Source of the DNA: Capsulimonadaceae bacterium
GTDB lineage: Bacteria > Armatimonadota > Armatimonadia > Armatimonadales > Capsulimonadaceae
Direction: 5' to 3'
DNA length: 64,000 nucleotides
Assembly (NCBI GenBank): GCA_031292625.1
Contig: JARLGU010000011.1
Location: 124,001 to 188,000 of the forward strand
How positions within the stretch are numbered: position 1 is the stretch's first letter; every line of letters starts with the position of its first letter. The notes beneath the pieces are model-generated. The model had not been told where the DNA came from, made no database searches, and saw nothing but the letters and a program-made list of their open reading frames with translations. Both the position numbers and the translations under genes were made by a program. Positions 24,841-33,996 of this stretch are shown piece by piece.

Positions 24841-25446
24841 ATGAAAGCAAAAGCATCAGAACCTATCAACGGCGTTGACGTTAGCGATCTGCCCGAGCTG
24901 CAGTTTCCCGCCCCCGGCAACGACGGCCCGCGACTTGTCGAGTCTTGCATGCTCGAAGTGACGTGCGCCGAAGATACCGCAGTGAAGCAAAAACGCAAAG
25001 GACTGCCAACCGACGCATCGATCTTTGGCGCGCTCTCGCTCCTTAGGCTACCCGCCACGGAAACGGATGCAAGAGCCGTACGCTATCTCATGACCGCCAT
25101 TGAGAGCCATGTCGAAGAATCGCGCCGGCTGAAAGTTTGCGAGGATGCCGACGGCTTTACAATGGACGAAGTGCTAACCGACATCCGGAATGAAATCGAG
25201 AGGATCGACGACGCAGCCAAGTGGATCGATGCGTACCCCAATGGAACGCCGGAGAACGAGAAGGCGCAAGTCGTTTACAATAGAGGCTATTGCGCCTTGC
25301 AGCGCCTTCTCCCGTTGTGGCTTGACCGCGTGCTAGGCGTTCCCGGCGCGTTCTTGTTCGCCCACTCGATAGATTACGTCGTTGGGATTAATAACGGCAT
25401 GCCGCAGAGCTTCGACTATGAGCGAGACGGATTTCGCGGAGACTAA
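24841..25446 (+). CDS. Unknown protein, paralogue 1 of a tandem pair
   Basis: Started at ATG 24841 (GGAAGGA upstream) the product has 201 residues; an ATG six codons earlier is possible. The core is LMTAIESHVEESRRLK, an acidic helical middle, and LPLWLDRVLGVPGAFLFAHSIDYVVGI near the end. The same core recurs in the next gene, so the two are diverged duplicates. No known family was recognised and no signal peptide is present. A rho-independent terminator follows directly. Confidence 0.72.
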   Translation: MKAKASEPINGVDVSDLPELQFPAPGNDGPRLVESCMLEVTCAEDTAVKQKRKGLPTDASIFGALSLLRLPATETDARAVRYLMTAIESHVEESRRLKVCEDADGFTMDEVLTDIRNEIERIDDAAKWIDAYPNGTPENEKAQVVYNRGYCALQRLLPLWLDRVLGVPGAFLFAHSIDYVVGINNGMPQSFDYERDGFRGD

Positions 25447-25463
25447 CACCGCCGATCGACGAC

Positions 25464-25495
25464 CAGGCCCGGAGGTAACCCCTTCGGGCCTTTTG
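25464..25495 (+). terminator. Rho-independent terminator
   Basis: AGGCCCG-GAGG pairs with CCCTT-CGGGCCT and is followed by TTTT. The preceding GACGACC is shared with the terminator after the second paralogue, so the whole gene-plus-terminator unit was duplicated. Confidence 0.85.
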
Positions 25496-25566
25496 CTTGC
25501 CTTTTGGAAAAGTGTGAAGGTATCATCGCAAGTTCCGAGACCTATATGCACAAGGAGACCAGAACG

Positions 25567-26055
25567 ATGTTAGAGCAAGCATCCCCGACCGTCGAATCGG
25601 CCAAGATGCTATTCGACGAATTAGAGCACACGGACGCTGGCGACGGCGATGAAGCCATCCACATTTTCATGACCGCAATTGAACGTCATGTTAGTTTTTC
25701 GCGGAAAGCGGATTGGCAAGGTTTGAGTATCAACGACCCGGACGCGGTAGAACTTATGCACCGCATTAACACTGCTATTGACGGCGTACGCTCAGGGCAC
25801 AGTTTAACCAAAGCGTTTCCTGTGGGCAGCACGGAGTACAAAGAAGGAGAAACCGAGTGCGGAAATGCCTACTTCGAGCTTGAACACACGCTACCAGCTT
25901 GGTTTGATCGTCTTGTCGGCATACCAGGAGCTTTCCTAATACCTCAGTGGATCGATCTTATTACCGGCGGACTTCAGGGAGCTCCCTATCCCTTTGATTA
26001 CGAGGAATCACGGCAAATCGAAACCAATATTCCCTATAGCCCCAAGTCGCGGTAG
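25567..26055 (+). CDS. Unknown protein, paralogue 2 of a tandem pair
   Basis: The 162-residue product starts at ATG 25567 with AAGGAG upstream; the frame is open earlier but runs through the preceding terminator. It shares with paralogue 1 the FMTAIERHVSFSRKAD segment, the acidic middle, and LPAWFDRLVGIPGAFLIPQWIDLITG followed by a PFDYEE tail. Its composition is more AT-rich than the first copy, so the duplicates have been diverging, or one arrived separately. Function unknown. Confidence 0.75.
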   Translation: MLEQASPTVESAKMLFDELEHTDAGDGDEAIHIFMTAIERHVSFSRKADWQGLSINDPDAVELMHRINTAIDGVRSGHSLTKAFPVGSTEYKEGETECGNAYFELEHTLPAWFDRLVGIPGAFLIPQWIDLITGGLQGAPYPFDYEESRQIETNIPYSPKSR

Positions 26056-26071
26056 GGCGACCATGACGACC

Positions 26072-26105
26072 AGGCCCGGAGGGACGAACTCCGGGCCTTT
26101 TCTCT
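26072..26105 (+). terminator. Rho-independent terminator
   Basis: AGGCCCGGAG pairs with CTCCGGGCCT around a short loop and is followed by TTTCT. It is the counterpart of the terminator after paralogue 1. Confidence 0.88.
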
Positions 26106-26307
26106 TACGTGCCATGCAGTGGAGATCAGCAGAGAAAGCAATGTAATAACGCGCGATAATTTGCACAACAAAGTTTATTAGATGCTAACGTGGAGATTTA
26201 GTACTTCTATGAAGGATTCATAATCCCTTTGCCGGAATTAAAAGGGTAAATTGAGTAACGTCTCGTCGAAGCACATCCAAAACATTCCACCCTAAAGGTT
26301 ATCCGTC

Positions 26308-27363
26308 ATGAAACTCCCATTACCTCTTCGCCTCACGGTCGCCTCTCTTGTCGTCGCGTTTCTCGTACTCTTTTCGGGCTGCGGGGGAGGCGGATCATCA
26401 AGCGGAGGGAGCGCTAACACAACATCGAGCAGTACTAACACCAACATTGGATCGATCTCAGCCTCTGGGGCAACAATATGCGTCGTTTTCGGTGGAGAAA
26501 AACTAGCGACAACAACTAACGCAGGCACTTCATGGACGATATCGACACCGACTACAGGTCTTGGCGAAGGACTTACTGTCGCGCCCGCTATTTCTGGTTC
26601 GACGATCTACGCAGGAACATCTGGCGGAGTGGCCGTCTCAAATAACGCCGGAACCAGCTGGACGACCCACAGTGTGTGGGGTTATCCCGTGGAATGCGTA
26701 GCCGTCTCAGGACAAACGATTTATGCCGGGACCATGGGCTTCGGCCTTGCAGTTTCAACAGATGGGGGGGCCTCGTGGAGAGTATATAATTCAGAAAACA
26801 CTTTGCTAGACAGTGACTTTGTATACAGCTTGGCCGTTTCTGGTTCAAACATTTTCCTCGGCACTGACACCGATCTCGCGTTCTCGCTAAACGACGGTGG
26901 CACATGGAGCGAAACGCTTCCAAACGGGAACAACCAGATCACTGACGTGGCAATCTCAGGGACAACAATCTGCGAATCATCCTATTCGGAGACGAATGCT
27001 AACGGTTCGTGGGTCGGCGGCGTCTCGCTCGCGAACACCTCAAATCCGAACGCATGGACCCATTACACGACCGCAAACGGATTAGGCAGCAATAATGTTA
27101 ACGCGGTTACGATCTCAGGCTCAACAATATACGCGGCAACATCCGGAGGAGTCTCGGTATCGACAAATAACGGATCGACATGGACCAACTATACAACCGC
27201 AAACGGATTGCCAATCAACAACGTGGCCGGAGTAGCGACGTCTGGATCTGCTGTTTACGCGACAACTGCAGGCGGACTGTCCGTATCAATTAATGGTGGA
27301 AAGACTTGGTCTAACGTTGTAATGCCTTCCGGAGTAGGAAGCAACGCGCTTAAACATACTTAA
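26308..27363 (+). CDS. Propeller-type lipoprotein (BNR-like repeats)
   Basis: The 351-residue protein has a lipoprotein signal: a hydrophobic run ending LFSGC (Cys about residue 25), followed by a Gly/Ser/Thr-rich linker. The rest consists of about seven repeats built on ISGSTIYAATSGGVSVSTNNGSTWT, the Asp-box-like repeat of sialidase and BNR propellers. It is probably anchored at the cell surface. The upstream 250 bases are AT-rich with no clear promoter or ribosome site. It is the last intact gene before the decayed integrase. Confidence 0.85.
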   Translation: MKLPLPLRLTVASLVVAFLVLFSGCGGGGSSSGGSANTTSSSTNTNIGSISASGATICVVFGGEKLATTTNAGTSWTISTPTTGLGEGLTVAPAISGSTIYAGTSGGVAVSNNAGTSWTTHSVWGYPVECVAVSGQTIYAGTMGFGLAVSTDGGASWRVYNSENTLLDSDFVYSLAVSGSNIFLGTDTDLAFSLNDGGTWSETLPNGNNQITDVAISGTTICESSYSETNANGSWVGGVSLANTSNPNAWTHYTTANGLGSNNVNAVTISGSTIYAATSGGVSVSTNNGSTWTNYTTANGLPINNVAGVATSGSAVYATTAGGLSVSINGGKTWSNVVMPSGVGSNALKHT

Positions 27364-27372
27364 GCCACGTTC

Positions 27373-27576
27373 CTAGATCGCCAAGTACCGCGAGCCGCTC
27401 TCCTCCGGGTTCACATGCAAGCACATCGATGTCGCGGCCGCCGAGCTATGCCCGAGCTGCGCGGTAAGCTCGCGCACCTGAGCGCCCCGGTTCATTGCGT
27501 GGCTTTCGTGCGCATGGCGTAGCCAGTGAGCCGAAGCCGGCGCCGGATCAAAAGTCCTGAAATTCCGGCAAGATGC
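27373..27576 (-). pseudogene. Tyrosine recombinase, C-terminal fragment
   Basis: Sixty-seven open codons on the minus strand read as the end of a XerC/D-type integrase: AHWLRHAHESHAMNRGAQ (the His-x-x-Arg motif), LGHSS (the second His) and then SMCLHVNPEESGSRYL. The catalytic tyrosine belongs in the KYLHA-like motif, which here reads MCLHV, so it is a cysteine. An in-frame stop lies at 27577-27579 and there is no start codon; the N-terminal three quarters are gone. It probably marks the old right end of an integrated element. Confidence 0.85.
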
Positions 27577-27579
27577 TTA

Positions 27580-27630
27580 TTGACACCGCCAGGTCGTTAT
27601 GGTATGATGACACTAGTTTCGCGCGAAACT
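27580..27630 (+). promoter_or_regulatory. Sigma70 promoter and palindromic operator of LacI gene 1
   Basis: TTGACA (27580-27585) and TATGAT (27603-27608) are 17 bases apart. A perfect 16-bp palindrome, AGTTTCGCGCGAAACT, occupies 27615-27630, exactly at the expected transcription start. The arrangement implies repression by the LacI-family protein encoded next. Confidence 0.85.
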
Positions 27631-27670
27631 TACTCAGCAGCTTCTTATTTTCGCGCATGAAGAGCGCTAT

Positions 27671-28759
27671 ATGGCCGCTAATACTCCGATAACTGATGAC
27701 GAAAAGCGGGCTCCGAGTGTCTTCGATGTCGCACGCGAAGCCGGTGTCTCGCATACGACCGTCGGCCTTGTTCTCAAAGGCGATCCCGGAGGGCGTGTCT
27801 CCCTTCCGACGCGCGACCGCGTTAATGAAGCCGTCCGGAAGCTTTCCTACCGCCCGAATCGCCTGGCGAAAAGTCTGGCGCGTGGACGGACGTTTACAGT
27901 GGGCATGACGCTCCCGTTTTCGAACTCGAACTTCCACGGCGAAATCGTGCTAGGCGTCCAGGATGCCCTTCGCGAAAACAACTACCGGCTGATCGTCGTT
28001 CATACCGACGATGGCAACGGGGCGAGCGAAGAGGACCTGGTCGAATTTTTCGTACAGCAGCGCGTCGAGGCGCTGGTCTGCTTTCGCCCCAATCGTACCG
28101 TGATCGTTCCGGCGTGGCTGCAAACATTGCGCGAAGTCCGGATCCCGGCTGTCATGGTCGACGATTCCACTTACCAAGACATCGTCGATTGCGTGATCAG
28201 CGATGACCAGCACGCGATGGATATGGCGATCGATCATCTCGTGGGCCTAGGTCATCGCCGAATTGCATTGCTCAAGCTGGAGTATTCCACAACGCCGGCG
28301 CGTGACCGGCTGACAGGATACCATCATGCCCTGAAGCAGCATGGTCTCGAATATGCGCTCTCGATCGAGACGCAGCCGCAGTGGACGGACGAAATGGTGG
28401 CGGAACGCCTCCTGCCATTGTTGCGTTCGCCTGATGCGCCGACCGCGCTTGTCTGCATGAACGATTATCAGCTAAAGGATCTACTCACGAACAAAGAGGA
28501 TTATGGCGTTAAAATCCCGGACGACATCTCGATAATCGGCTACGGGAATACGGAACTGAGCTGCCTGGCAAAACTCACAACCGTCGAACAATATCCGCGC
28601 AATATGGGCAGGATAGCAGGCGAACGAATCCTCGCGAAAATTCAAAACCCAAGTACGCCGTGTGAAACGCTGATCGCGCCGACGGGACTCGTCATCAGAC
28701 GGAGCACACGCTCAATCCAGGCGGAGCGGCAAGGACTCAGACAAGGAGAAATTCTATGA
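27671..28759 (+). CDS. LacI-family transcriptional regulator
   Basis: The 362-residue regulator has the LacI helix-turn-helix ([22 protein letters not shown], about residues 16-37) and the hinge helix [16 protein letters not shown] periplasmic-binding-protein-like sugar sensor follows ([48 protein letters not shown]). It should bind the palindrome upstream of its own gene and respond to a sugar. Its stop overlaps the start of the pseudopilin gene, so it is the first gene of a regulator-pseudopilin-glycosidase operon. Confidence 0.95.
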   Translation: MAANTPITDDEKRAPSVFDVAREAGVSHTTVGLVLKGDPGGRVSLPTRDRVNEAVRKLSYRPNRLAKSLARGRTFTVGMTLPFSNSNFHGEIVLGVQDALRENNYRLIVVHTDDGNGASEEDLVEFFVQQRVEALVCFRPNRTVIVPAWLQTLREVRIPAVMVDDSTYQDIVDCVISDDQHAMDMAIDHLVGLGHRRIALLKLEYSTTPARDRLTGYHHALKQHGLEYALSIETQPQWTDEMVAERLLPLLRSPDAPTALVCMNDYQLKDLLTNKEDYGVKIPDDISIIGYGNTELSCLAKLTTVEQYPRNMGRIAGERILAKIQNPSTPCETLIAPTGLVIRRSTRSIQAERQGLRQGEIL

Positions 28760-29520
28760 GACGAAATGGTTTTACACTTATAGAATTGCTAGTTGTTATC
28801 GCAATCATAGCAATTCTTGCGGCAATATTATTTCCGGTTTTCGCGACGGCGCGCGAAAAGGCTCGCCAGAGCTCATGCGCCAGCAACTTGAAGCAAATCG
28901 GACTCGCGCTTTTGCAGTACGTCCAGGACAGCGACGAGACCATGCCATGGACGATGGACGGCTCGGGCAAGACATGGCAATATATCATCGAACCCTACGT
29001 CTCTTCGAAGTCGACGAGCATTGAAGGCATCTACATGTGTCCGAGCGCTTCGGATCAGGACACGTTCTGCACGATATGGGGCGGAAACCGATCCGCCATT
29101 GCCGGCGGCTGTTCCGGCTATGGCGTGCCGTCGACATACGCTTCCAACGAGACTTACTGCGGCTTTTGGGCGACGGCCGGGCAATGCGTTTTCAGCATTA
29201 CTGGGTCAAGCGGCGTACAAGTCCAGCTTTCGCAATTCGATGAGCCGTCCAACTCGATTTTGTCGGGCGATTCCACAACGCCGGTCGGGTGGACCCAGGG
29301 CAATCAGGTTCTTTCGGCCAAGTTCTACAACACAACGCCCCCAGAGATCGGCAACAACGCGCAAGGCGGTTTGTTTATCTTCCGCCACAGCGGCGGCGAC
29401 AATTTCCTCCTCGCCGATGGACACGTGAAGTGGTTTACCGCGCAGCAGCTGTTCGGCAAGACCTTCCAGGACCCGAACTGGGGCAATACCCTCTACTATT
29501 TTGACCGGCATCATTCTTGA
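28756..29520 (+). CDS. DUF1559 pseudopilin-type protein (H-X9-DG)
   Basis: The 254-residue protein has a short basic leader MRRNG and the cleavage/methylation site [24 protein letters not shown] of type IV prepilins and type II pseudopilins, followed by the DUF1559 body. The C-terminal signature is [18 protein letters not shown], the H-X9-DG motif. GGAG precedes the ATG, which overlaps the LacI stop. Such proteins are greatly multiplied in Planctomycetota and Armatimonadota and have no proven role; placement between regulator and glycosidase suggests display or export of the enzyme or capture of its substrate. Confidence 0.95.
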   Translation: MRRNGFTLIELLVVIAIIAILAAILFPVFATAREKARQSSCASNLKQIGLALLQYVQDSDETMPWTMDGSGKTWQYIIEPYVSSKSTSIEGIYMCPSASDQDTFCTIWGGNRSAIAGGCSGYGVPSTYASNETYCGFWATAGQCVFSITGSSGVQVQLSQFDEPSNSILSGDSTTPVGWTQGNQVLSAKFYNTTPPEIGNNAQGGLFIFRHSGGDNFLLADGHVKWFTAQQLFGKTFQDPNWGNTLYYFDRHHS

Positions 29521-29558
29521 TCCCCAATCGGCGATACGCGTACGAAAGGTAGTGTTGC

Positions 29559-32495
29559 ATGCTCATGATTCTAAACATTGCATTGCGCAGGCGAGCCGCG
29601 GCAATTGCGGCCTTAATCTTTACGACTTTCTGCGCCTCCGCGGCGAATGCGGCGATATTGACCGGCGGAACGTCCCGCCCCAACATCAGCACCTTCGTCA
29701 AGGGCGAGTTGGCGAAGCTCATTTTTACCGTCACAGGGCTCGCGCCGGGACAGGGCAGCACGCTGAGCTTGGACTTTCGCGACGAGTACGGCGTAAGCGT
29801 TTTGTCGCGTTCGGTCGCGGTGACCGCCGATTCCACGGGCGCGTGGACGGGGCAGGTCGACGCGCCGTCGGACCACTACGGATTTTTTCGAGTCTTTGGC
29901 TCGCTTGCAGACGGAACGAAAATTGCGCCCCTAGGCTCACGTCCCGCCGGGTTCATCACGTACGCGGTCGTGCCGGATCCGGCGGCGCGGATCGACTATG
30001 GAGCGGAAGATTCGCTGTTCGGCATGCAGGGCGGCTTTAGCGACCGGGCGGCCGTGATCCCGTACCTTGGCGTGCGCTGGACGAGCGGCGGATGGGCATG
30101 GGACCACAACGAGCCACACAGTTCGGGAGAATTCGACGAGCAGCGGGGCGCCGCGGCAAAGAAGGGCGAGACGTTCCCGTGGCAATCGCCGGCCAATGAG
30201 CGCGTGGCTTATAGTGGTGCGCCATGGCGGACCTATACGCTCGCGACTGTCAACGGCGTCCCGAAATGGGCGGCCGATCCAGACCATAGCTCTGGAAACT
30301 CCGTGCTCACCGAAACCGGTGAAATCGGGTGGGCTAAGTATCTCGATGAGATTGGCAAAGCCTTCCCGGCCAATTATCCCAAGCAGACGTATCACCCCTA
30401 CCAGCTCACGTGGGAGCCTAGCTATCCGTGGAATTGGAAGGGCACCGATGCGCAGCTCGTCCGCATCTACGAGATCGGATACCAGGCCCTCCACAAGGCC
30501 GATCCGAACGCCGTCGTGATCGGTCCGACAGAAGGTATCGACGAAGAGCGCCTGTTCAAATTGGGGCTGGCGCGGTATCTCGATGGCCTGAGCGTTCACA
30601 ATTACGTCAATTACCCACCGGAGCGCACCAGCTATATCGCCGAGCTGCGGCGAGCGCTCGCAAGCCTCAAGCGGTATGGAGGACGCGAGATTCCTATCTA
30701 TGGTACCGAACAGGGTTATACGACCGCTGGCAATGTCGACCGTGAACTCACGCAGGCGCGCTCCAACGTCCGCAACAATCTGATTTCGCTTGGCGAAGGA
30801 CTGCGGTTTAACTATGCGTTTTACGTCGCGGATTACTCCGGTGAGCCCGGTTATGGCTACTACTACAACTTGAATCCGAAAATCGAATTCGGCGCCGACC
30901 AGATCAGCCCCAAGCCGACCGTGCCCGCGTATGCCGCGATGACCTACCTGATCGACGGACATAGACCGGTGCAAACGATCGAATGGTTGGGGGCGACATC
31001 GCTCGGCTATGCCTTCCAGCGCGGCGACGATGTCGTGCTGGCTTTATGGGATTACAGCGGAAAGCCGAATCGGGTGACAATCCCGGTCGGAGCGACTGAC
31101 GTGACGCTCTTCGACTGGATGGGCAATGGAAAAACCGTCAAAGCTTCGCTAAGCGGCCAGATCGAACTGACGCTCACCGAAAGCCCAATTTATGTCCGCG
31201 GCGTTTCCCCGCGCATCTGGGGACGGACAGGTTCGAAGCCGCTCGCGCTTGCCGAAAAGGAGATCAAAGCGTTCCCGGGGCAATCTGTCCGAATCGCGGC
31301 AGACGTTGCGACGGGTTTTGCAAAGGCGGGACCGGCGACTCTCGTCCTTGAACCATCGCCGCAAACCGGGGCTTCGGTGGTCAAGATGGATGTCGTTTTG
31401 AGCGTCTCGCCGAAGTCGACAGTTCTCATTCTGCCGCTGCCGAAAAGCATTCCTGCCGCCGACTATTCGGCGAAGCTAACCTTGCTGCAAAACGGCGCAG
31501 CCGTAGCCGCGAGCGGACTCGTGATGCATGTGCAGCCCCCTGTTGCCGTCCAGTCGGCATCGCCGGTCTTTGACGATCGGCGGACACTGCTTTCGTGCGA
31601 GTTCGTCAATCGCACTTCTCAGGCCATTGATGCAGATGCCGAGCTTCGCCTGGTAGGTCTTCCCGGCGACCGCCCTAAGCTGCGCTTGAGCCTGCCGGCG
31701 AAAGGCAAGGCGACGTTTGCGTTCGACTGCAGCGATCTTGCACCGTCGAACAACCGATTCTATGTGGCCCAAATCAAACTGGCCACATCGGATGGCTACC
31801 AGACGACGGAGACGTTCCACGAAACGTTCGCTTCCGCGGTTCACGTCGCCGCGGCGCCGTCGCCGGACGCCGCGCTTGCCGATTGGGCGCCGGAGCAATC
31901 GATCGACATCTCCGGTCAGGAATATGTCGTTCGCTCGCCGCAGTCTTACAACGGCCAATTGGCCGCCAAAGCGAAGCTCGCCTGGGACGAGAAGAACCTA
32001 TATCTGGCATTCGATGTCGTCGATCCTGTTTACATCCAGGAGCACGACGGCTGGTTGACCTGGAAAGGCGACTGCTTGCAGCTTGAGTTCAACCTCGATC
32101 CCGGCCACAAACGCATCGATACCGGAAACGAGGCCATGGATCGCGGCACGATCCGTACAATGGAGATCGACATTGCGCTGACGGCCAAAGGGCCGCAGGC
32201 GTATCGTACGATGACATTCGACGCCGGTCAGCAGCCTGTGCGCCTGCTCACTGGCGACGAAGCTGCGGTGTCGGCCGTGAAAACGGCATCCGGCCTCGTC
32301 TACAGGATCGCACTCCCTTGGAAAACGCTCGGTGCGATCGAGGCGCCCCGCGCCGGCCAGCGGCTCGGCTTCTCGGCATTCGTTAACGACATGAACAGAC
32401 CCGGGCAGCTGGATCCAACGGCGCTTGGCCTCTTCGCGACATCCACGAGCAAGGACCCGGATAGCCTGGGATGCGTCGTTTTGACTGCAAAGTAG
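29559..32495 (+). CDS. Large secreted glycosidase with C-terminal CBM9-like domain
   Basis: The 978-residue protein has a signal peptide (about residues 10-31), a beta-sandwich N-domain, and a TIM-barrel-like catalytic part. TWEPSYPW (Glu286) and YGTEQGY (Glu384) sit at the ends of strands 4 and 7, the acid/base and nucleophile positions of clan GH-A enzymes. A beta-rich linker region follows. The last 200 residues resemble the CBM9-like sugar-binding fold (LAWDEKNLYLAFDVVDP, then GDCLQLEFNLDP). It lies 38 bases behind the pseudopilin gene with no terminator between. The family number cannot be assigned by eye; it may be a new or small one. Confidence 0.82.
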   Translation: MLMILNIALRRRAAAIAALIFTTFCASAANAAILTGGTSRPNISTFVKGELAKLIFTVTGLAPGQGSTLSLDFRDEYGVSVLSRSVAVTADSTGAWTGQVDAPSDHYGFFRVFGSLADGTKIAPLGSRPAGFITYAVVPDPAARIDYGAEDSLFGMQGGFSDRAAVIPYLGVRWTSGGWAWDHNEPHSSGEFDEQRGAAAKKGETFPWQSPANERVAYSGAPWRTYTLATVNGVPKWAADPDHSSGNSVLTETGEIGWAKYLDEIGKAFPANYPKQTYHPYQLTWEPSYPWNWKGTDAQLVRIYEIGYQALHKADPNAVVIGPTEGIDEERLFKLGLARYLDGLSVHNYVNYPPERTSYIAELRRALASLKRYGGREIPIYGTEQGYTTAGNVDRELTQARSNVRNNLISLGEGLRFNYAFYVADYSGEPGYGYYYNLNPKIEFGADQISPKPTVPAYAAMTYLIDGHRPVQTIEWLGATSLGYAFQRGDDVVLALWDYSGKPNRVTIPVGATDVTLFDWMGNGKTVKASLSGQIELTLTESPIYVRGVSPRIWGRTGSKPLALAEKEIKAFPGQSVRIAADVATGFAKAGPATLVLEPSPQTGASVVKMDVVLSVSPKSTVLILPLPKSIPAADYSAKLTLLQNGAAVAASGLVMHVQPPVAVQSASPVFDDRRTLLSCEFVNRTSQAIDADAELRLVGLPGDRPKLRLSLPAKGKATFAFDCSDLAPSNNRFYVAQIKLATSDGYQTTETFHETFASAVHVAAAPSPDAALADWAPEQSIDISGQEYVVRSPQSYNGQLAAKAKLAWDEKNLYLAFDVVDPVYIQEHDGWLTWKGDCLQLEFNLDPGHKRIDTGNEAMDRGTIRTMEIDIALTAKGPQAYRTMTFDAGQQPVRLLTGDEAAVSAVKTASGLVYRIALPWKTLGAIEAPRAGQRLGFSAFVNDMNRPGQLDPTALGLFATSTSKDPDSLGCVVLTAK

Positions 32496-32773
32496 GCGGT
32501 CATCAGTTCACGTTTCTTAGGAAAATACAGCTCGTTTTGAGCGTGGTTCGCGCGTTCGGAGACCTCTCTACCCCACCGGATGGCGCCTGTCGTCCTCGGC
32601 GGGAAGGTGGGTTTTGCGCCAAACGCGCCGAGGCGCAGCCGGGTTAGTTCAACGACGCCATATGAACTGATTGCACCAATCGTCCTTCGCGCCGGCATTC
32701 TCCGTGAGTACCGGCGCGATTTTCTGTGCGCCGTCCTTGCACCAATGAAAAGTAGCCCCTCTAAAATTCCGTC
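32496..32773. other. Intergenic region between modules 1 and 2
   Basis: No gene is supported. The region contains a terminator hairpin near its right end (annotated separately) and, around 32620-32640, a short GC-rich dyad GCGCC...GGCGC. Nothing else stands out. Confidence 0.5.
32687..32725 (+). terminator. Rho-independent terminator after module 1
   Basis: TCGCGCCGG pairs perfectly with CCGGCGCGA across a 15-base loop and is followed by TTTTCT. Confidence 0.75.
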
Positions 32774-32822
32774 TTGACAATATACCGTTCATGTATTAGA
32801 ATGAGCATATCACATATATGAT
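32774..32822 (+). promoter_or_regulatory. Sigma70 promoter and operator of LacI gene 2
   Basis: TTGACA (32774-32779) and TAGAAT (32797-32802) are 17 bases apart. Just downstream lies the near-palindrome ATCACATATATGAT (32809-32822), placed like the operator of LacI gene 1 but of different sequence. Confidence 0.72.
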
Positions 32823-32876
32823 TACTCGTCTGGAGCAGCTCGGAGAGTAAGTCATATAAATGATAAGCGAGTACGA

Positions 32877-33980
32877 ATGCAAGCACCTTATAAAAAATCC
32901 ACGGTTACCGATGTCGCAGCCCGCGCGGGCGTCTCGCAAAGCGCCGTCTCACACTACATTAACGGACGAGTCAATGTCTGCTCGGCCGAGACCGCGGAGC
33001 GAATCAAGCAAGCTATTGAAGAGCTGCACTTCGCGCCGTCGCGTGCGCTTCGGTATCAGGGACGTCAAGCTACCAACACGATCGGAGTCAGCGTCTCCCT
33101 GCCGAGCGAGGACGAGACCGATTCGCCGTACTCATACCTGCATCGATTTTGGAGCGGCGTCAGCAAAGTCGTCGACCAGCAATCCTATCGCATCATGCAC
33201 TTTCCGCGCTCAATGCGCAACTCCGAATCTTGCAATCCGTTCCTTGACGGCAGCATAGACGGCTTGCTGATTAGCGCCAGCAGTTCCATCAAGCGGTTCG
33301 AAGTTCTCGCCGATGCCGGTTTGCCCACGGTGTGCGTTAGTCGATCCGCCGATCTGCCCGCCAGTTGCGGCTGTGTCGTGGCTCGCGAGGAAGACACGGC
33401 CGAACTTGCGATGACGCATCTCCGGGAACTCGGCCACCGGCGAATCGCATATTTAGGATCGGAGCCTGGTTTAGCCCAACCAGGCGGTCAACCGATTTCG
33501 CCAACGGGAGATCCCGCAATGCGGCGATACAATGGATGGCGATCATGGGCGGAAAAGTGCGGCGGCGAAATCGATGACTTGGCGATGTTCGTGAAGACGC
33601 GTTGCTACCCGTCTCCAGAAGAAATGATCGTTCTGGCGAAACGCCTTATCCACATACCCGACGCGCCGACAGCCGTCTTATGCTATAACGATCGGCTCGC
33701 AATGCTGCTAATGCAGGCTTTCAAACAGTGCGGTCTTACGCTTCCTGAAGAGATGTCGGTCGTTGGCGTCGATAACGAAGGAGCGTGCGGCCTCTTCAAT
33801 CCTCCTCTCACATCCGTCGAAGTCCCTGTTACCGAAATCGGCCAAAGGGCGACGGAGATGCTTATCGGGATGCTGAGAGGCACTGGGTCCGCGCAGCACG
33901 TGGAAATTCCGGTGACGCAACTCGTCGTCCGCTCATCGACTTGTCCGCCGCGTAAAGGAACGCCAGCCGAGGGGCAATAA
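32877..33980 (+). CDS. LacI-family transcriptional regulator
   Basis: The 367-residue protein has a LacI helix-turn-helix (TVTDVAARAGVSQSAVSHYINGR, about residues 9-31), the hinge helix FAPSRALRYQGRQATNTIG, and a ligand domain ending in the usual LTSVEVPVTEIGQRATEML. It shares layout but not sensor sequence with the regulator of module 1, so a different sugar is expected. A pseudopilin gene follows after 16 bases. Confidence 0.95.
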   Translation: MQAPYKKSTVTDVAARAGVSQSAVSHYINGRVNVCSAETAERIKQAIEELHFAPSRALRYQGRQATNTIGVSVSLPSEDETDSPYSYLHRFWSGVSKVVDQQSYRIMHFPRSMRNSESCNPFLDGSIDGLLISASSSIKRFEVLADAGLPTVCVSRSADLPASCGCVVAREEDTAELAMTHLRELGHRRIAYLGSEPGLAQPGGQPISPTGDPAMRRYNGWRSWAEKCGGEIDDLAMFVKTRCYPSPEEMIVLAKRLIHIPDAPTAVLCYNDRLAMLLMQAFKQCGLTLPEEMSVVGVDNEGACGLFNPPLTSVEVPVTEIGQRATEMLIGMLRGTGSAQHVEIPVTQLVVRSSTCPPRKGTPAEGQ

Positions 33981-33996
33981 TTAAGGAGAAAGCAAC

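Larger units (their letters stand above)
5463..27576. mobile_element. Mosaic genomic island / prophage-satellite-like remnant
   Basis: This stretch separates tRNA-fMet from the sugar loci. It contains a large serine recombinase with an HTH partner, a TOPRIM/DUF3987 replication gene, three small-terminase-like genes, further excisionase-like HTH proteins, a Type II restriction-modification system, a PIN toxin operon, a phage-type acyltransferase and a decayed tyrosine integrase at the far right. No large terminase, portal, capsid or tail assembly genes are present. Base composition changes sharply inside it, with the restriction genes AT-rich, so it is probably several insertions stacked together. 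The boundaries are inferred from the tRNA and the integrase remnant, not from matched att sites. Confidence 0.55.

Noticed and set aside
28838-28860. TTTCGCG...CGCGAAA dyad as an intragenic operator
   Set aside because: The same bases encode the conserved FATAREKA segment found in several of the pseudopilins, so coding constraint explains them.
29937-30974. Long minus-strand ORF of 345 codons inside the glycosidase gene
   Set aside because: It is fully antisense to a gene with signal peptide and catalytic motifs, and its product is low-complexity and unlike any family.
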